From Paulinella micropora (taxonomy: Eukaryota > Cercozoa > Imbricatea > Euglyphida), in NCBI GenBank assembly GCA_009731375.1, contig BJOX01000059.1, positions 729,392 to 774,738 of the forward strand: DNA of 45,347 bases, read 5' to 3'. The position numbers were made by a program, and so were the translations under genes. Of the stretch, positions 9,009 through 19,140 are shown piece after piece. Within the stretch, counting starts at the first letter, position 1. Every line of letters begins with the position of its first letter. The notes beneath the pieces were generated by a model. The model was not told the DNA's origin. It worked only from the letters and a program-made list of their open reading frames with translations, and made no database searches.

Positions 9009-10503
9009 AAATTTTCAATTTGAATTTGAATTTGAATTTAAATCTGAGTTTAGATTAAACTAAATAAAAAATAACAATATTAACTTACCATTGTACGGTC
9101 TTTAAACCAGAGTAACAACTTGAGTCACTATGAAAAACTGTCACCATTTCAGTCAAGTTGCAAACTACCGTTAATTTGAATTTTTGAATTCAAATTTCAG
9201 CATTTTCAATTGGATTTTTTTTTAATTATTCAATTCAGTGTATTTAATGATTAGAACACATAAAATTATATACAACATGTCAGGAAACATGTGAGTGATA
9301 GGTAGTCACTGCCTTGACTGTGGCAACTAGTGACTGTTTTATAACTGTCTCCCTCAACTTGAATCTAAGCTACCGCACCGGTTTTATGCTTCAAAATCAT
9401 TGTAAATATGCTGAACAAGCTAGTATTAATATTATTTCATGCGTATTTCAAGTAGTCAGTGCGTATGTATAACAAATACAAGTGAGTGGCAACTTTTACA
9501 ATACTACTGAGCCACAAAACAACCACTTTGTAAATAACGGTCGTAACGGCTAGAAATTCAATTTTTTTAAATATTTTTTTTTAAAATTATGAAAAAAAAC
9601 ATGATTCTGATGAAAAAATATAATGTTCAAGTAGTATTCAAACGAAACCAAAAGAAACAAACGCAAAGCAAAAAAACCAGCAATAATACAGTAAAACCGT
9701 TAAGAAACGGCTGTAACGGCTTGGAATTCATTTTTTTTAACTTTCTTTCTTTTAATGATGAAAGGGGGCTAAAATTTTTTGTTTTTATGAAAGAACCATT
9801 ATTTTTGAAATATGTTAACTTTTCTTGTGGTATTTTCTTGTGCTTTATTTTGTCGCAGTCGATGCCCCTGCATCAGAGCCCGACGGTCCTGCTATTAACA
9901 AGCTTACTGCTATTAATATCATCTGTAGACTTCAGCTTCCTGCGAATCAATTAACTTCTGTCAGATGATCAGTTGAGCTGATCGGGCCGCGTCACTGGCT
10001 CGGATTGGATTCCGATTCGTCAAGTTCGACTCAGGACCGTGACGGTAACCGTCACAGTGTAGTTACAGTAGCTATGCATTGACTTTTCACACCAAATACT
10101 AGATTTTTCAACTAGTCTTTTTTTGAGGCGGTTAGTAAGTATTATTTACCTTACCCTTACCTTACTCGAACGAAACTCTACTTACTTGTACTAACGGCAA
10201 GTTGAAGGGGTGAGCACGGTCACTCGTGGTCTGGACCCCTGTTAATAAATAACTATTCTTGAAAATTACCAATTTACTTGTGCGGAATCACAACACAGCA
10301 GAGTCTGCACTGCCGCGCGTTTACAAGCTCAGAAACTGAATTGCAAGGGAGGGAGCAGGGCCCCTGAAGCATATTTTGCTCGGTCCCCTGCTATCAATCT
10401 CCCACGTCGCATCAATACGTCTTACTAATAAAATATTAATAGTCACAGCCTACCGTCCGGTGAGCACAATCATGAGTCACCGGCTGTAAATAGAGCCGCT
10501 CCG
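9009..10503. other. AT-rich non-coding region with short repeats
   Basis: No convincing gene. It opens with TTGAATTTGAATTTGAATTT hexanucleotide repetition. Two imperfect direct repeats (CGTAACGGCTAGAAATTCAATTTTTTTAA near 9542 and TGTAACGGCTTGGAATTCATTTTTTTTAA near 9711) are spaced about 170 bp and extend into A/T runs. GTGACGGT-A-ACCGTCAC at 10039-10055 is a near-perfect 17-nt palindrome. From about 10280 the composition becomes GC-richer and may include the 5' untranslated part of the retroelement starting at 10504. Confidence 0.5.
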
Positions 10504-11589
10504 TTGCCACAGATCCCTGGCACTAATATTAATAACTTGACCACGGGAGCCCCAGCAACCGCAGCTGAGACCCCACCGCCTACACACGCAGTCAGGAGAA
10601 CCCTGAACTACTCCACTATAAACCCCAAGGAGCCACAGGCCCCTGTACGTTGCGCGATCACCTTCATGACCCGACTGGCTGCGGACAACTACACCATCAG
10701 CCCCCCCGCACGCAGCACTACTTACGAACGAGAATGGGAGTTAAAACCAGGCAAACGCCCCATCGATACGCTCTCGGAGCAATCTTCGGATAGTAACCCC
10801 CGATCTTCTCCATCACCTGCAAACCACGCGGCACCCCCCCTTCCGATCTCCGAACACGGACGTCCCCCCCAAGGCGAAGAGCCACCATCAGGAACACACC
10901 CCGTGCACACCGGCCACGCCGTCAGCAACGCAAGGCGACCCCGACGACGCGATACCCTCCCAGACCAACCCTTCCTCGATCTCTCCTACCGAACCCCTGT
11001 TCTTGGATACGAGCAGGGCCCGTCCATTCTCAGGTATGAGTGGATGCGGCTATAGTGGAGAAGGAGGGAAGGAATTGGTCAGGGAACCCCGCGTCCCTGG
11101 CGCCGCTGGGATTACCACCCCGTCGGCTCTGCCTACCCCGCCTGCCCCAGCCTCAAATCAGAGTGGTCTGGCACGTCAGACCGGACCAAAGGCACGAACT
11201 TCTACCAACCAAGCTGCAAAGCATCCATCGCCCCGGAAAGCCCAAGGGCCCTCGAATACATATGATGATGGCTCAGTTATCACCAAGTCCTCCAAGGCCG
11301 GCTTATCCCCGACCTCCTCCACCGAACTCCCGTCCTTACGAGCGGGGCTGGTCCTTCCTCGGGTATGAGAGGACTAAGCTATAGTGGCGAAGAAAGGACT
11401 AGGTCGGCCAAAGGAGACGGTGCACCGAGCGCCATCACCAGCTCTCCACAACGACCTCTATCAGCATGGCTTCGAACATCCTCTGATCGAGCGGCTACCA
11501 GGAGTCTCCCTACGTACTACATCACCAGGGACGAGCTCCTTATGAAACAATTTCAACCAGCTATAATCACTCTGATGGACCAAGAATAA
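10504..11589 (+). pseudogene. Retroelement N-terminal region, proline-rich, duplicated segment
   Basis: Open pieces 10504-11055 and 11003-11589 in shifting frames, rich in Pro, Ser, Thr and Arg, without a known domain. Two stretches, about 10989-11085 and 11324-11410, are clearly related: each has a GAAC(C/T)CC(T/C)GT start, a GGTATGAG core and a GCTATAGTGG end. That is a duplication about 335 bp apart. The last piece ends at TAA 11587-11589, directly before, and in frame with, the Ulp1 segment, so that stop may be a mutation within one former reading frame. Confidence 0.45.
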
Positions 11590-13166
11590 TTAAAAGCACT
11601 GAGCGACTTGGACGGCTGGCTGAACGATACAAACCTCATCTGGATCCTGGGTCGACTAGCCATCGAAGCTGCACCGAAACGATGTCTCATACTCTCCACA
11701 TTTGCGTATGACAAAATGGTGAAGAAGACCCTGAAGAATGGATCCACAAGTGGATCAAACCACACTACACCCTATCAGACTTTGACCATATCCTAATCCC
11801 CATCAACATCCTAAAGGCCCACTGGGTGATGGTCATCCTCACGCGGGAAGCAAAGGAAAACGAGTCGCCGACGTACAAGTTTCTGGACTTCGCACCTGCC
11901 TTTACCAAGAAAGTAAAATTCGACCGCCCCGCTGCCATACAGTCCATCGCCTTTTTCAGGAAGGTTGGATTCCTCCAGACTACCAACAAGGCGATGCACG
12001 ACCCCCTAGCAGTACCACTACAAATCGGACAATGTGACTGCGGGGTCCATATCGTGGGATGGACCACCGACTTCCTTAAATCCCCAGAAAATTTGCTACA
12101 GGGTGTATCCAGCATCGACGTCGACAGCCTGTGGTTCCGGGACCGAACAGGGACCATCACCATGAATACCAAGATGATTCGACGGCGCCTGGCACACCTG
12201 GCAAGGGAGGACTCCAAAGCACACCCACGTACGGCTCCCTGCGCCCCCCAAACCTTCACCCAAAGGCCCCCGGAGGACGCCCCCACGACCACTAACAACG
12301 ATGAACCACTGACACGGGATCCCCCCTCTCTCCCCGGCCCTCTCCCTCTGATGGCGAATACCCCCCCTTCTCTCTCCCTACCGGCGACCCTCCAGGCCTC
12401 AGACTCGACCTGCGCTCCCCAACTACATGCCCACAATTCCGCCCCGCCACCCCCTGCCGGCACGCCACCCCCTGCCGGCACGCCCCCTGTCCCAGACGAC
12501 CAACCCAGGGAGACCGACAGAAAGAGCGCCGCACATCGACCCGAAACANNNNNNNNNNCCGACAGAAAGAGCGCTACACATCGACCCGAAACATCAAAGC
12601 CTACCCTGAAAGCCCCGCTACGCCACCCCGCGAGCGTTACTTCACAACCGCAGAGCCACATCACCGGAGATGGCAAACCGACGGCGGTCCCAATTAAAAA
12701 CCCCGACCCTCCTCAAACTCCCGCACCACCACCTCCACCTCCACCACCCCGTCCGAATTCGACGCATCTTCCACGGAAACGACGACCCCCACCGGTCACC
12801 CCAAACCGACCCTGGGCCGTGGGGCTCACCACCTTCATAAAGGAGCACTACCCACACGGCGCGAAGAGCAAGTGCCTTCTCACCATGCCTATCTCCGCCT
12901 CCGACCAACCAGGCCCTCTATATCGCACACTACGAAGCACCCACTCCAGCGCCTCCACATACAAACACGTGATAGCCCACCTGTGCATCTTCAATCCATG
13001 GGACCGCCGGCCCAGGCGTACGCTGGGTCCTACTCGTCCTGTCAAAGACCCTGCCCAGAATACAGACAGGCATTCCCCGTGGCAAAGTTCCTCCCCCTGC
13101 TACCACAACCCCCCAAGACCAACCCCTTTTCCTGGTCATAAGATCAGAAGCCCCCGTCGACGATAG
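11590..13166 (+). pseudogene. Ulp1-type (C48) cysteine protease segment of the retroelement
   Basis: The first part (11590-11735) reads DLDGWLNDTNLIWIL, the WLND substrate-site signature of Ulp1/SENP proteases. After a frame change near 11730 the core follows: ILIPINILKAHWVMVI with the catalytic His codon at 11820-11822, FLDFAP with Asp at 11886-11888, and LQIGQCDCGVHIV with Gln at 12021-12023 and the catalytic Cys at 12039-12041, six residues after the Gln as expected. All catalytic positions are therefore intact although the frame is broken upstream. Beyond about 12200 the frame becomes a Pro/Thr-rich linker with an N gap (12549-12558). Ulp1 enzymes remove SUMO or related modifiers; NeSL-type LINEs carry this domain N-terminal to the RT. 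Its job in retrotransposition is unknown. Assignment is strong. Confidence 0.8.
12515..12595 (+). repeat. Tandem repeat split by an N gap
   Basis: A roughly 30-bp unit, CCGACAGAAAGAGCGC followed by ACATCGACCCGAAACA, is present on both sides of the gap at 12549-12558 with two base differences. The gap therefore sits inside a tandem repeat, or joins overlapping contig ends that were not merged. Just upstream (12450-12490) CCCCCTGCCGGCACG is also tandemly repeated. Confidence 0.7.
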
Positions 13167-13911
13167 GACCTACGCAGCGCTGGACCTTATCTTCAAAGAC
13201 TGGGTCACCGCACTAGGCTTTCCCCTCTGGATCATCTCACGACCTCGGCAACCCGGATACACCGAGATAGCCCTCCCACAATGGTCGGATGCTTCTCCTG
13301 GAGATCGTCAACGGTGTGTACTCAAATTCATACAGTCGCCTGCACAGTTCCATGCCACCCTATCCAAGAACGCACCGACACATCCTGACCCCTGGGCCGC
13401 TGAGTCAGACTGGGACGTCGTCGCTAAGTTCGTCGTACCTCCTCCGTCAGCCCCCCTATACCAGATGGCCCCCCGTTCTCTGATACAGACAGCTGCGAAA
13501 CGCGTGTGGCTATCGCTTAATCGAAACAAAATCCTCCATCGCCCACCACCTCCAAATCCCCCCTTGGCCAACCCATTCACAACGTCCACATCAGGACCGA
13601 CCCCACTCACCGAAGGCAGAAAAAGCGTCGACGGTATACCAAAAACCGAATTGCCAAAGAATATCTGCTCGCAGCCAACGCCCCCGGGCCCGCTCCAGCA
13701 CCCAGCACCGCCCCCACACCCATCATCGGACCACCAAACATTCCCATCCCGGTGCTACCCCCGCCCCAGGCCAGCGGCGAATACCACCAACCCAATAAAA
13801 ACCCCAACCGGGTGGCCTCCAACCCCGCACAGGACGAGCGGTGTCCCCCGAGGACACCACCCACGCGTAGGGTATGCCATTCCCCACAAACCCCGAACTC
13901 CCCGGACTTGA
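13018..13911 (+). pseudogene. Unclassified retroelement coding segment
   Basis: One frame is open from about 13018 to 13911 without an early ATG (VRWVLLVLSKTLPRIQ ... AALDLIFKDWVTALGF ... PWAAESDWDVVAKFV). It has well-mixed hydrophobic and charged residues up to about 13550 and then turns into a Pro-rich linker. This looks like genuine former coding sequence between the Ulp1 and USP-like domains. No family is recognised. Its 5' end overlaps the other-frame end of the preceding segment, so a frameshift near 13000 separates them. Confidence 0.4.
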
Positions 13912-13966
13912 GTGGTACCACTGTCGACCAACGATGCCCCCCTACGACCCTAGGCGAAGGTGACCT

Positions 13967-15872
13967 TTGCTCCAAAACTTGTCTCTGGCCGTTTCACCTA
14001 CGCCCCAGGCACGCCCACCACAGACGAATCAGCCTCCGACTCAGGAACTGCCTCTAAACCCCCCTCACACAGGCAAGTGGACCGAAGCCCCCGGCGAAGC
14101 CCTGCTCTACTTGCCCCTTACTACCTACCAAAATTTAGTGGGAATGGTCAACCGTTTGGAAGGACGGGGCAAGGACAAAGTAGCCCACGTTCGCCCAGTA
14201 CCAGGGCCCAACGCCCCGCTGAACGAACAAGAACGGACCCACGTCCCCGAAGATCACCCCAGTGGCTCCCCCTCCCGTATCGTCCTGACAAGTCAGACCC
14301 GAGGTCTCGTAGTCAAGAAATATGACCTTCCCAGAGGATCTTCCCGACAAGACGCGGGGAACCGTCGCACCCGCGACCCCCCCTCTCCAATTCGACCCTC
14401 GCACCAGGCTCCCCCCAACAAGCGGAGGCGGCTACTGAGCCCCCCTAGAGCCCCCACTCAGCCCAGATCAAATATTCCCACCATCAACCACCCCGCGGAG
14501 GGAAGACAGCCTCCGACCNNNNNNNNNNCGCCAACAAATGCATACCGAGCAACCGACGGGGCATCCACAACCCGGGCAACATGTGCCACATCATCACGAC
14601 CATTCAAGCAATTGCTTCGACTCAGGCATTGCCAGAATGCATCTTGGCTTGGTCCCGGAGACAATCCTCCCCAGTAATACTTCAGACAAAGCAGGCATGC
14701 TACAGACCATCGGATCTCTCTTGGCCGACCTTACGGCCACCGGCACATCCAACCCCATTGTGGTACCATGGTTCCAACAAGCGACTACCCTGCAACTCAT
14801 CCACCACCGTCTACGTCCCCGAACTGCCGCACCACCACGCCTCTCTATTCAAGGCATATTCAAACTACTACGAAGCATTAAGGACGAGAAAGGTAACGAC
14901 GCCATTGCCAACTGGATGTGCCACACCTCCTCCTCGGACCAATGTACCTCATGTGGATGTACGGCTATTGCTACGACCCAGTCCCCCATTCTCGACCTCA
15001 CAGTCCCACACCCCTGGCCACCACACCTTCCAAATCGAGGACACCTTACCTCACTCCTACAGCTTTGGAGAATCCAACCGTCCACTCCCCAATGCAACCA
15101 CCGCAAAGAAGGTCAAAAAACCCTCCTCAGCCGCCGGCGCCCCAACACTGTATGGTTTTCTATCAACCGCCACCCTGGCCCGCCCCCAGCTACAACGACG
15201 CGACCCGACGGGACAAAGCACCTCCAACAGAAACAGCTCACCTTCCCACCCACTCTATGGATCAAGCCAGAAGCCGTGGGAGGAACGGAATCACACCCAT
15301 ACCAACTAGCTGGAGCAATCTGCAGCGCCGACGCCAAGAACACCGACCACCTGATCTTCCTCAACCCACAACCAGATGGATCATGGCCCAAACTAGATGA
15401 CGCCACTGCCACCATCCTTCCAGTTCAACAGGGCTGGAACCTCCTGGGCTCCCGCGCACTCATGGTGACTTACAACCGCCTGCCCAAGCCCCCCCTCAAG
15501 ACGAACCCTACAAGCCCACCCGCAACTGGCCCCACAACCCAACCTTTGCCGCCCTGCACCACATCGACCCCCAGCCAAGAACACCCCGACCTATGCGGTG
15601 CACAAGCGCTATCGGGGCCACTGCAGATCAACTGGCAACGACGCCTTACCCTGAAGATCAAGAAACTGAAACGCCTCGCACAACCAGCCCCCTCGACCCT
15701 TGCACCCATTAATATCCCGGCACGGGACCGCCATTCTTTCTCACTCCTTAATCAGGCCATTGTAGCGGAAAATTATATACATAAACGGGCCCCGCCACCC
15801 CCCAACATGCCGGCGACCCCGAAGGGCACATCCTCCCCTCATCCAGAGTACTACGGCTATACAGCAACCTAG
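13967..15872 (+). pseudogene. USP-like (C19) ubiquitin hydrolase domain in the retroelement
   Basis: After a Pro/Arg-rich leader and a gap (14519-14528), the frame containing 14581 shows GIHNPGNMCHIITTIQAI, matching the USP Cys box (G-x-x-N-x-G-N-x-C, aromatic or helical residues, then Q). The candidate catalytic Cys is TGC 14584-14586. A frameshift near 14640 moves the rest to the frame ending at 15872: DQCTSCGC with CxxC codons at 14943-14945 and 14952-14954, then PILDLTVP, as in the USP finger and following strand; LTFPPTLWI; and YQLAGAICS ... DHLIFLN with the candidate catalytic His at 15348-15350, then W..LDDATATIL and ALMVTYNRL, the USP C-terminal pattern. Several USP landmarks in correct order make the homology credible. 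USPs cleave ubiquitin from proteins. Activity is unlikely in this copy because of the frameshift. Confidence 0.65.
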
Positions 15873-15904
15873 CCCCAGCCCTCCCAGCCCCTCCTTCTTC
15901 TTGG

Positions 15905-17489
15905 ATTCAACAGCCACACACAACACATCAGCCCGGTCCTCACCGGAACCAACCGCACGCTTGGCCTCGCATGCATTGCGGCAAACATCCAACACAGAGC
16001 GGGAGAAACACAAGTCGTGGCAAATCCATCCCTCCTCTTGTCAATCCCAACTCCCCGAAACCCCACAGGACTGGCCCCACCCGGCAACCCCCTCATCTCA
16101 CCCCCTCGATGGGCCTTAGAAATATAATGTTACTACTCACCCCAGCCATGGGCACTATATTGGTTATTCCCACCCCTGCCCCACCGCAGCCCAACACTAC
16201 CGACCTGCTCTTCCAAGACAAACTCTGCCTCATCCCCTGCTGGTACACCCTCAAACGACAAGAGGTGGTTGCTACCATACAGAAACAGCGAGTGCATTCA
16301 ATCATCGCCAACTGCATTTCGATCGAACACAACATTCTCCTTCGATACGACAGACGCTTTCACCCTAATCGCAGCTACTCCCGCAACCAAGAACCATGGC
16401 TAGCCCCACAACGGGTCCTCCTCCCCATTATCCGACACAATACCATCAGATCCCTGATTACTGAGCGGAAATCTTTCCCCATGCGGACTTTCTTCTACCT
16501 CGACGTGGGTGCCAGAGACTGTCTCCTACAATTACACACCACAGAGAAACCGGCCGAACTACAAGCGATACCCGGCATCCCTGGACCTCACCGTTACCAC
16601 AGTCCCATGGGATGAAGTTGCTGGACGACTATACAAACTGGATTACGTAACGTACGACGAGGAACGAGCTAAACTCCCGCCAGCAGCCGCCAAACCGTCC
16701 ACATCTCCAAACGCCATATTCACAAAGATCGACCACGACAACAGCAAGACCAGACCACAACACCTATGCAGACAAGGTAACCTCACCCTCAACCAGTGGA
16801 TTAAGCAACGCCTCAGCAGCGCCCGCACCAGGGTCGAACTACAGTATCGACCAGGAGACCAGGACGATCCCCCCTCCCCACCTCCACGCACGGAGTCCGC
16901 ACCCCGTCCCCAACGCCGATGGCGCAAGAGACGCCGTAGCACCACCGCCCAAGCACCTCCCCAGCAGACCCCCCCTCTCTCAGCCCCAACAACGACCTAC
17001 CAACATGACAAACTCCACAGATGGACGGCTCAACAACGCTCCCTCTTCGACGCCAGCGTACAGTCCAGCATTGCAGCCCTCCACGGACCCCAGGAATTAC
17101 TACCACGTGCCGTGGCTTCAGCTAGAACACTCAGTATCGCCACCACACCAGGATCTACCTCCCCCGCTGCCCCCATGATTCCCAGCCCCGCGCCACGCAT
17201 CAACCATAACCATAAAAAGCCCCGGCACACCCCGACTCGTCTCACCAATCTACAAACACTAACTGAGCTATACAAGCTCCTCTCAACAGGTCAGCCACCA
17301 CCAGACCTCCAGACCACTTGGCGACGATGGCGACGCATCGTGCACATCCTGGGACCCACCTCCGGAACGCAAGCCGTCGATACCCTGTGGGACTACCACA
17401 CTGCTCACACCCAGACGCAACCCCCACCCGACAACTTAACCTATGTGCCCTCGCCCTCAACACGATTGGATGGGCCCGGGACCGCATAA
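15905..17489 (+). pseudogene. Unclassified retroelement segment before the RT position
   Basis: Coding-like pieces in at least three frames: 15905-16120 (LTGTNRTLGLACIAANIQ), about 16120-16615 (ILVIPTPAP ... LCLIPCWYTLKRQEVVATI) and 16509-17489 (LYKLDYVTYDEERAKL, then Pro/Arg-rich, then Thr/Leu-rich). No conserved domain is recognised. An apurinic-type endonuclease was considered but its catalytic motifs were not seen. By position this is the region between protease modules and the RT in related elements. Confidence 0.35.
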
Positions 17490-17495
17490 ACAAAT

Positions 17496-18095
17496 TTGCG
17501 GATAAACTTGCCCGACTCCAATCTGGGAGACATGCCCCCCAAAAAGACTCTTAATTACTTATGGGATATCAACCGCACAGCAATATACAACAGAGCGCGG
17601 CAACGCCGACCAGCACAGAGGCCTACCCAAGCCGCTACTACAAAGTACTACACCAACCTGTTCCGCGCAAAGATTCCCACAACCGAAGCTGCACAAAGCA
17701 TGGCCAGGACCGCACTAGGGGATGATTTCACCTGCCTCATCCCACCAATAACGCAGCAACACAACCGCCCAGATATTTTCCTAGGAGAGCGAATAGCCCG
17801 CGACGCTCCCCTGCCCCCCACCTTCACAGAGACACACAAATCCACCACCACAGCTGCAGCGCTCCCGGAGTTCCGAGAACATCAACTGCTACAGGAATGG
17901 GAAGCGCATCTCCTTACGGCAGGACCCCAAACACAGTTCCAGCACACCCCGCCTTGGACAGATAATCTCATCAGTACACATCACAGTGTCTACGCTCCAA
18001 GAGGGAAGTGCGGCGGCTTCGGGCTCCCTCGTTTTAAAGAATTGCAGCCGTATTCCCATGGGCGTTATTTTCCCACGATAAATCGACACAGATAG
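17496..18095 (+). pseudogene. Pre-RT and post-RT junction lacking an RT core
   Basis: One uninterrupted 199-codon frame. Its start (LNYLWDINRTAIYNRARQ ... YYTNLF) resembles the basic helical segment that precedes the RT in R2/NeSL-type elements. Its end (CGGFGLPRFKELQ, 18010-18048) resembles the GGLGxP segment found after the RT palm and thumb. The roughly 300 residues between them are too few for an RT and contain none of its motifs (no GPDGI-like, PLSP-like or F/YADD-like residues). Either an internal deletion removed the palm, or the element relies on an RT supplied elsewhere. Confidence 0.45.
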
Positions 18096-18109
18096 CGATC
18101 CACTCCCAC

Positions 18110-18805
18110 TTGCGCCTACTACGTGATGACCTCCTCCCACACGCCGATTGGAATCCGGACGGCAGCGACCCTAGACCCCCCTTACCGACCCAACCCCATG
18201 AACCCCCGCCCACCAACCCTACACGACGACGAGAACGCAAACAACACCCCACACCGGACCCTCAGAGCCAACAGATCCTACAACAGCTCGCGGATCTTAG
18301 AATCCCGAACACCTACCTACACCAGGCAAGATTGCCTCCGACCCATAGTTGGCGCCCCGATGACGACAGCTACAGGGAAGACCCTCCAATCGGCGAAGCC
18401 TACTACCACCAATCCATCCACTCCAACCAACCCTCTCACCCCCCATGGAAGGACATCGAAGCCGACAACCCCCGACCACCTCCCACTCGGAACCAACCCT
18501 TCCTTGATTGGCACTCCCACGAACTGCTTTTAGAAAAATCCAGGTATTCAGGCCACCTGGGAATAGAATGGATGTGCGCACTCCGTGACCTCGGGATTGG
18601 CATCCAACTCCGACAAGAACACCTCCCACACGACACCCACCCAACCGAGACTGAACTACACTCTCCCTACGTCATCACCGTCCAACACAGGTTTACGGGG
18701 GCCATCACGCTCACCGAGAACAGCCGCCAAGCCAACCTCAAGGCGAAAGCAGCCATCCGGGACCGTATTACTGGAGTCTCCGCCACCGCCTATCAACGAA
18801 CCTAA
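18110..18805 (+). pseudogene. Retroelement C-terminal linker segment
   Basis: A 231-codon open frame: Pro/Arg-rich at first, then LDWHSHELLLEKSRYSGHLGIEWMCALRDLGIGIQL and ANLKAKAAIRDRITGVSATAYQR. It lies between the GGFGLP region and the Cys/His knuckle, where related LINEs have a helical thumb and linker domain. No catalytic motif is recognised. It is out of frame with both neighbours. Confidence 0.35.
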
Positions 18806-18858
18806 GCAAACCTGCCCCAGCCCCACGATTCGCCCTCAAATGGGGGTCGGCCTCAGAA

Positions 18859-19140
18859 ATGAGGGGCGAGACAGAGCAAATCTCCCACCAGTATCTAGGT
18901 CCGCACACCACCAGAGCAGACTGGGAAGTACGGATCATCCTCTTGACGCAACTAGCTGCTATAGAGACACCGGCCATGCGCAGCGACCGAACCAAAAACA
19001 AAGAGGACGCCAAATGTCAATTCTGTGACAAGATAGGCACCATCGATCACTACATGACCTCCACGAGCAAATTACACCCCCCGGAGTATATACAAGCCAT
19101 CAACCACAGCCATTCCGCCTCTAGACAAGCTATAAAGTGA
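18859..19140 (+). pseudogene. Cys/His knuckle preceding the endonuclease
   Basis: The frame reads KCQFCDKIGTIDHYM then SKLHPPEYIQA and HSHSASRQAIK. CxxC codons lie at 19015-19017 and 19024-19026, followed by a His. This matches the C..C....T..H....C...RHN.(A/S) pattern that precedes the restriction-like endonuclease in R2- and NeSL-type elements; the usual fourth ligand Cys and the RHN are partly degraded. TGA at 19138-19140 ends the frame, yet the same frame continues with plausible coding sequence, so this stop is probably a mutation. Confidence 0.6.

Noticed and set aside
10000-10045. tRNA gene
   Set aside because: AGTTCGACTC resembles a B box and TGGCTCGGATTGG an A box, but no acceptor or anticodon stem can be paired around them.
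12292-15872. Many long minus-strand frames (Gly/Val/Arg-rich) in the GC-rich retroelement
   Set aside because: They mirror the Pro/Thr-rich plus-strand coding frames; all recognisable domains are on the plus strand.
15971-16615. Apurinic-type endonuclease domain of the retroelement
   Set aside because: Hydrophobic strands such as ILVIPTP looked suggestive but the expected Asn, Glu, Asp and SDH catalytic motifs are not visible.
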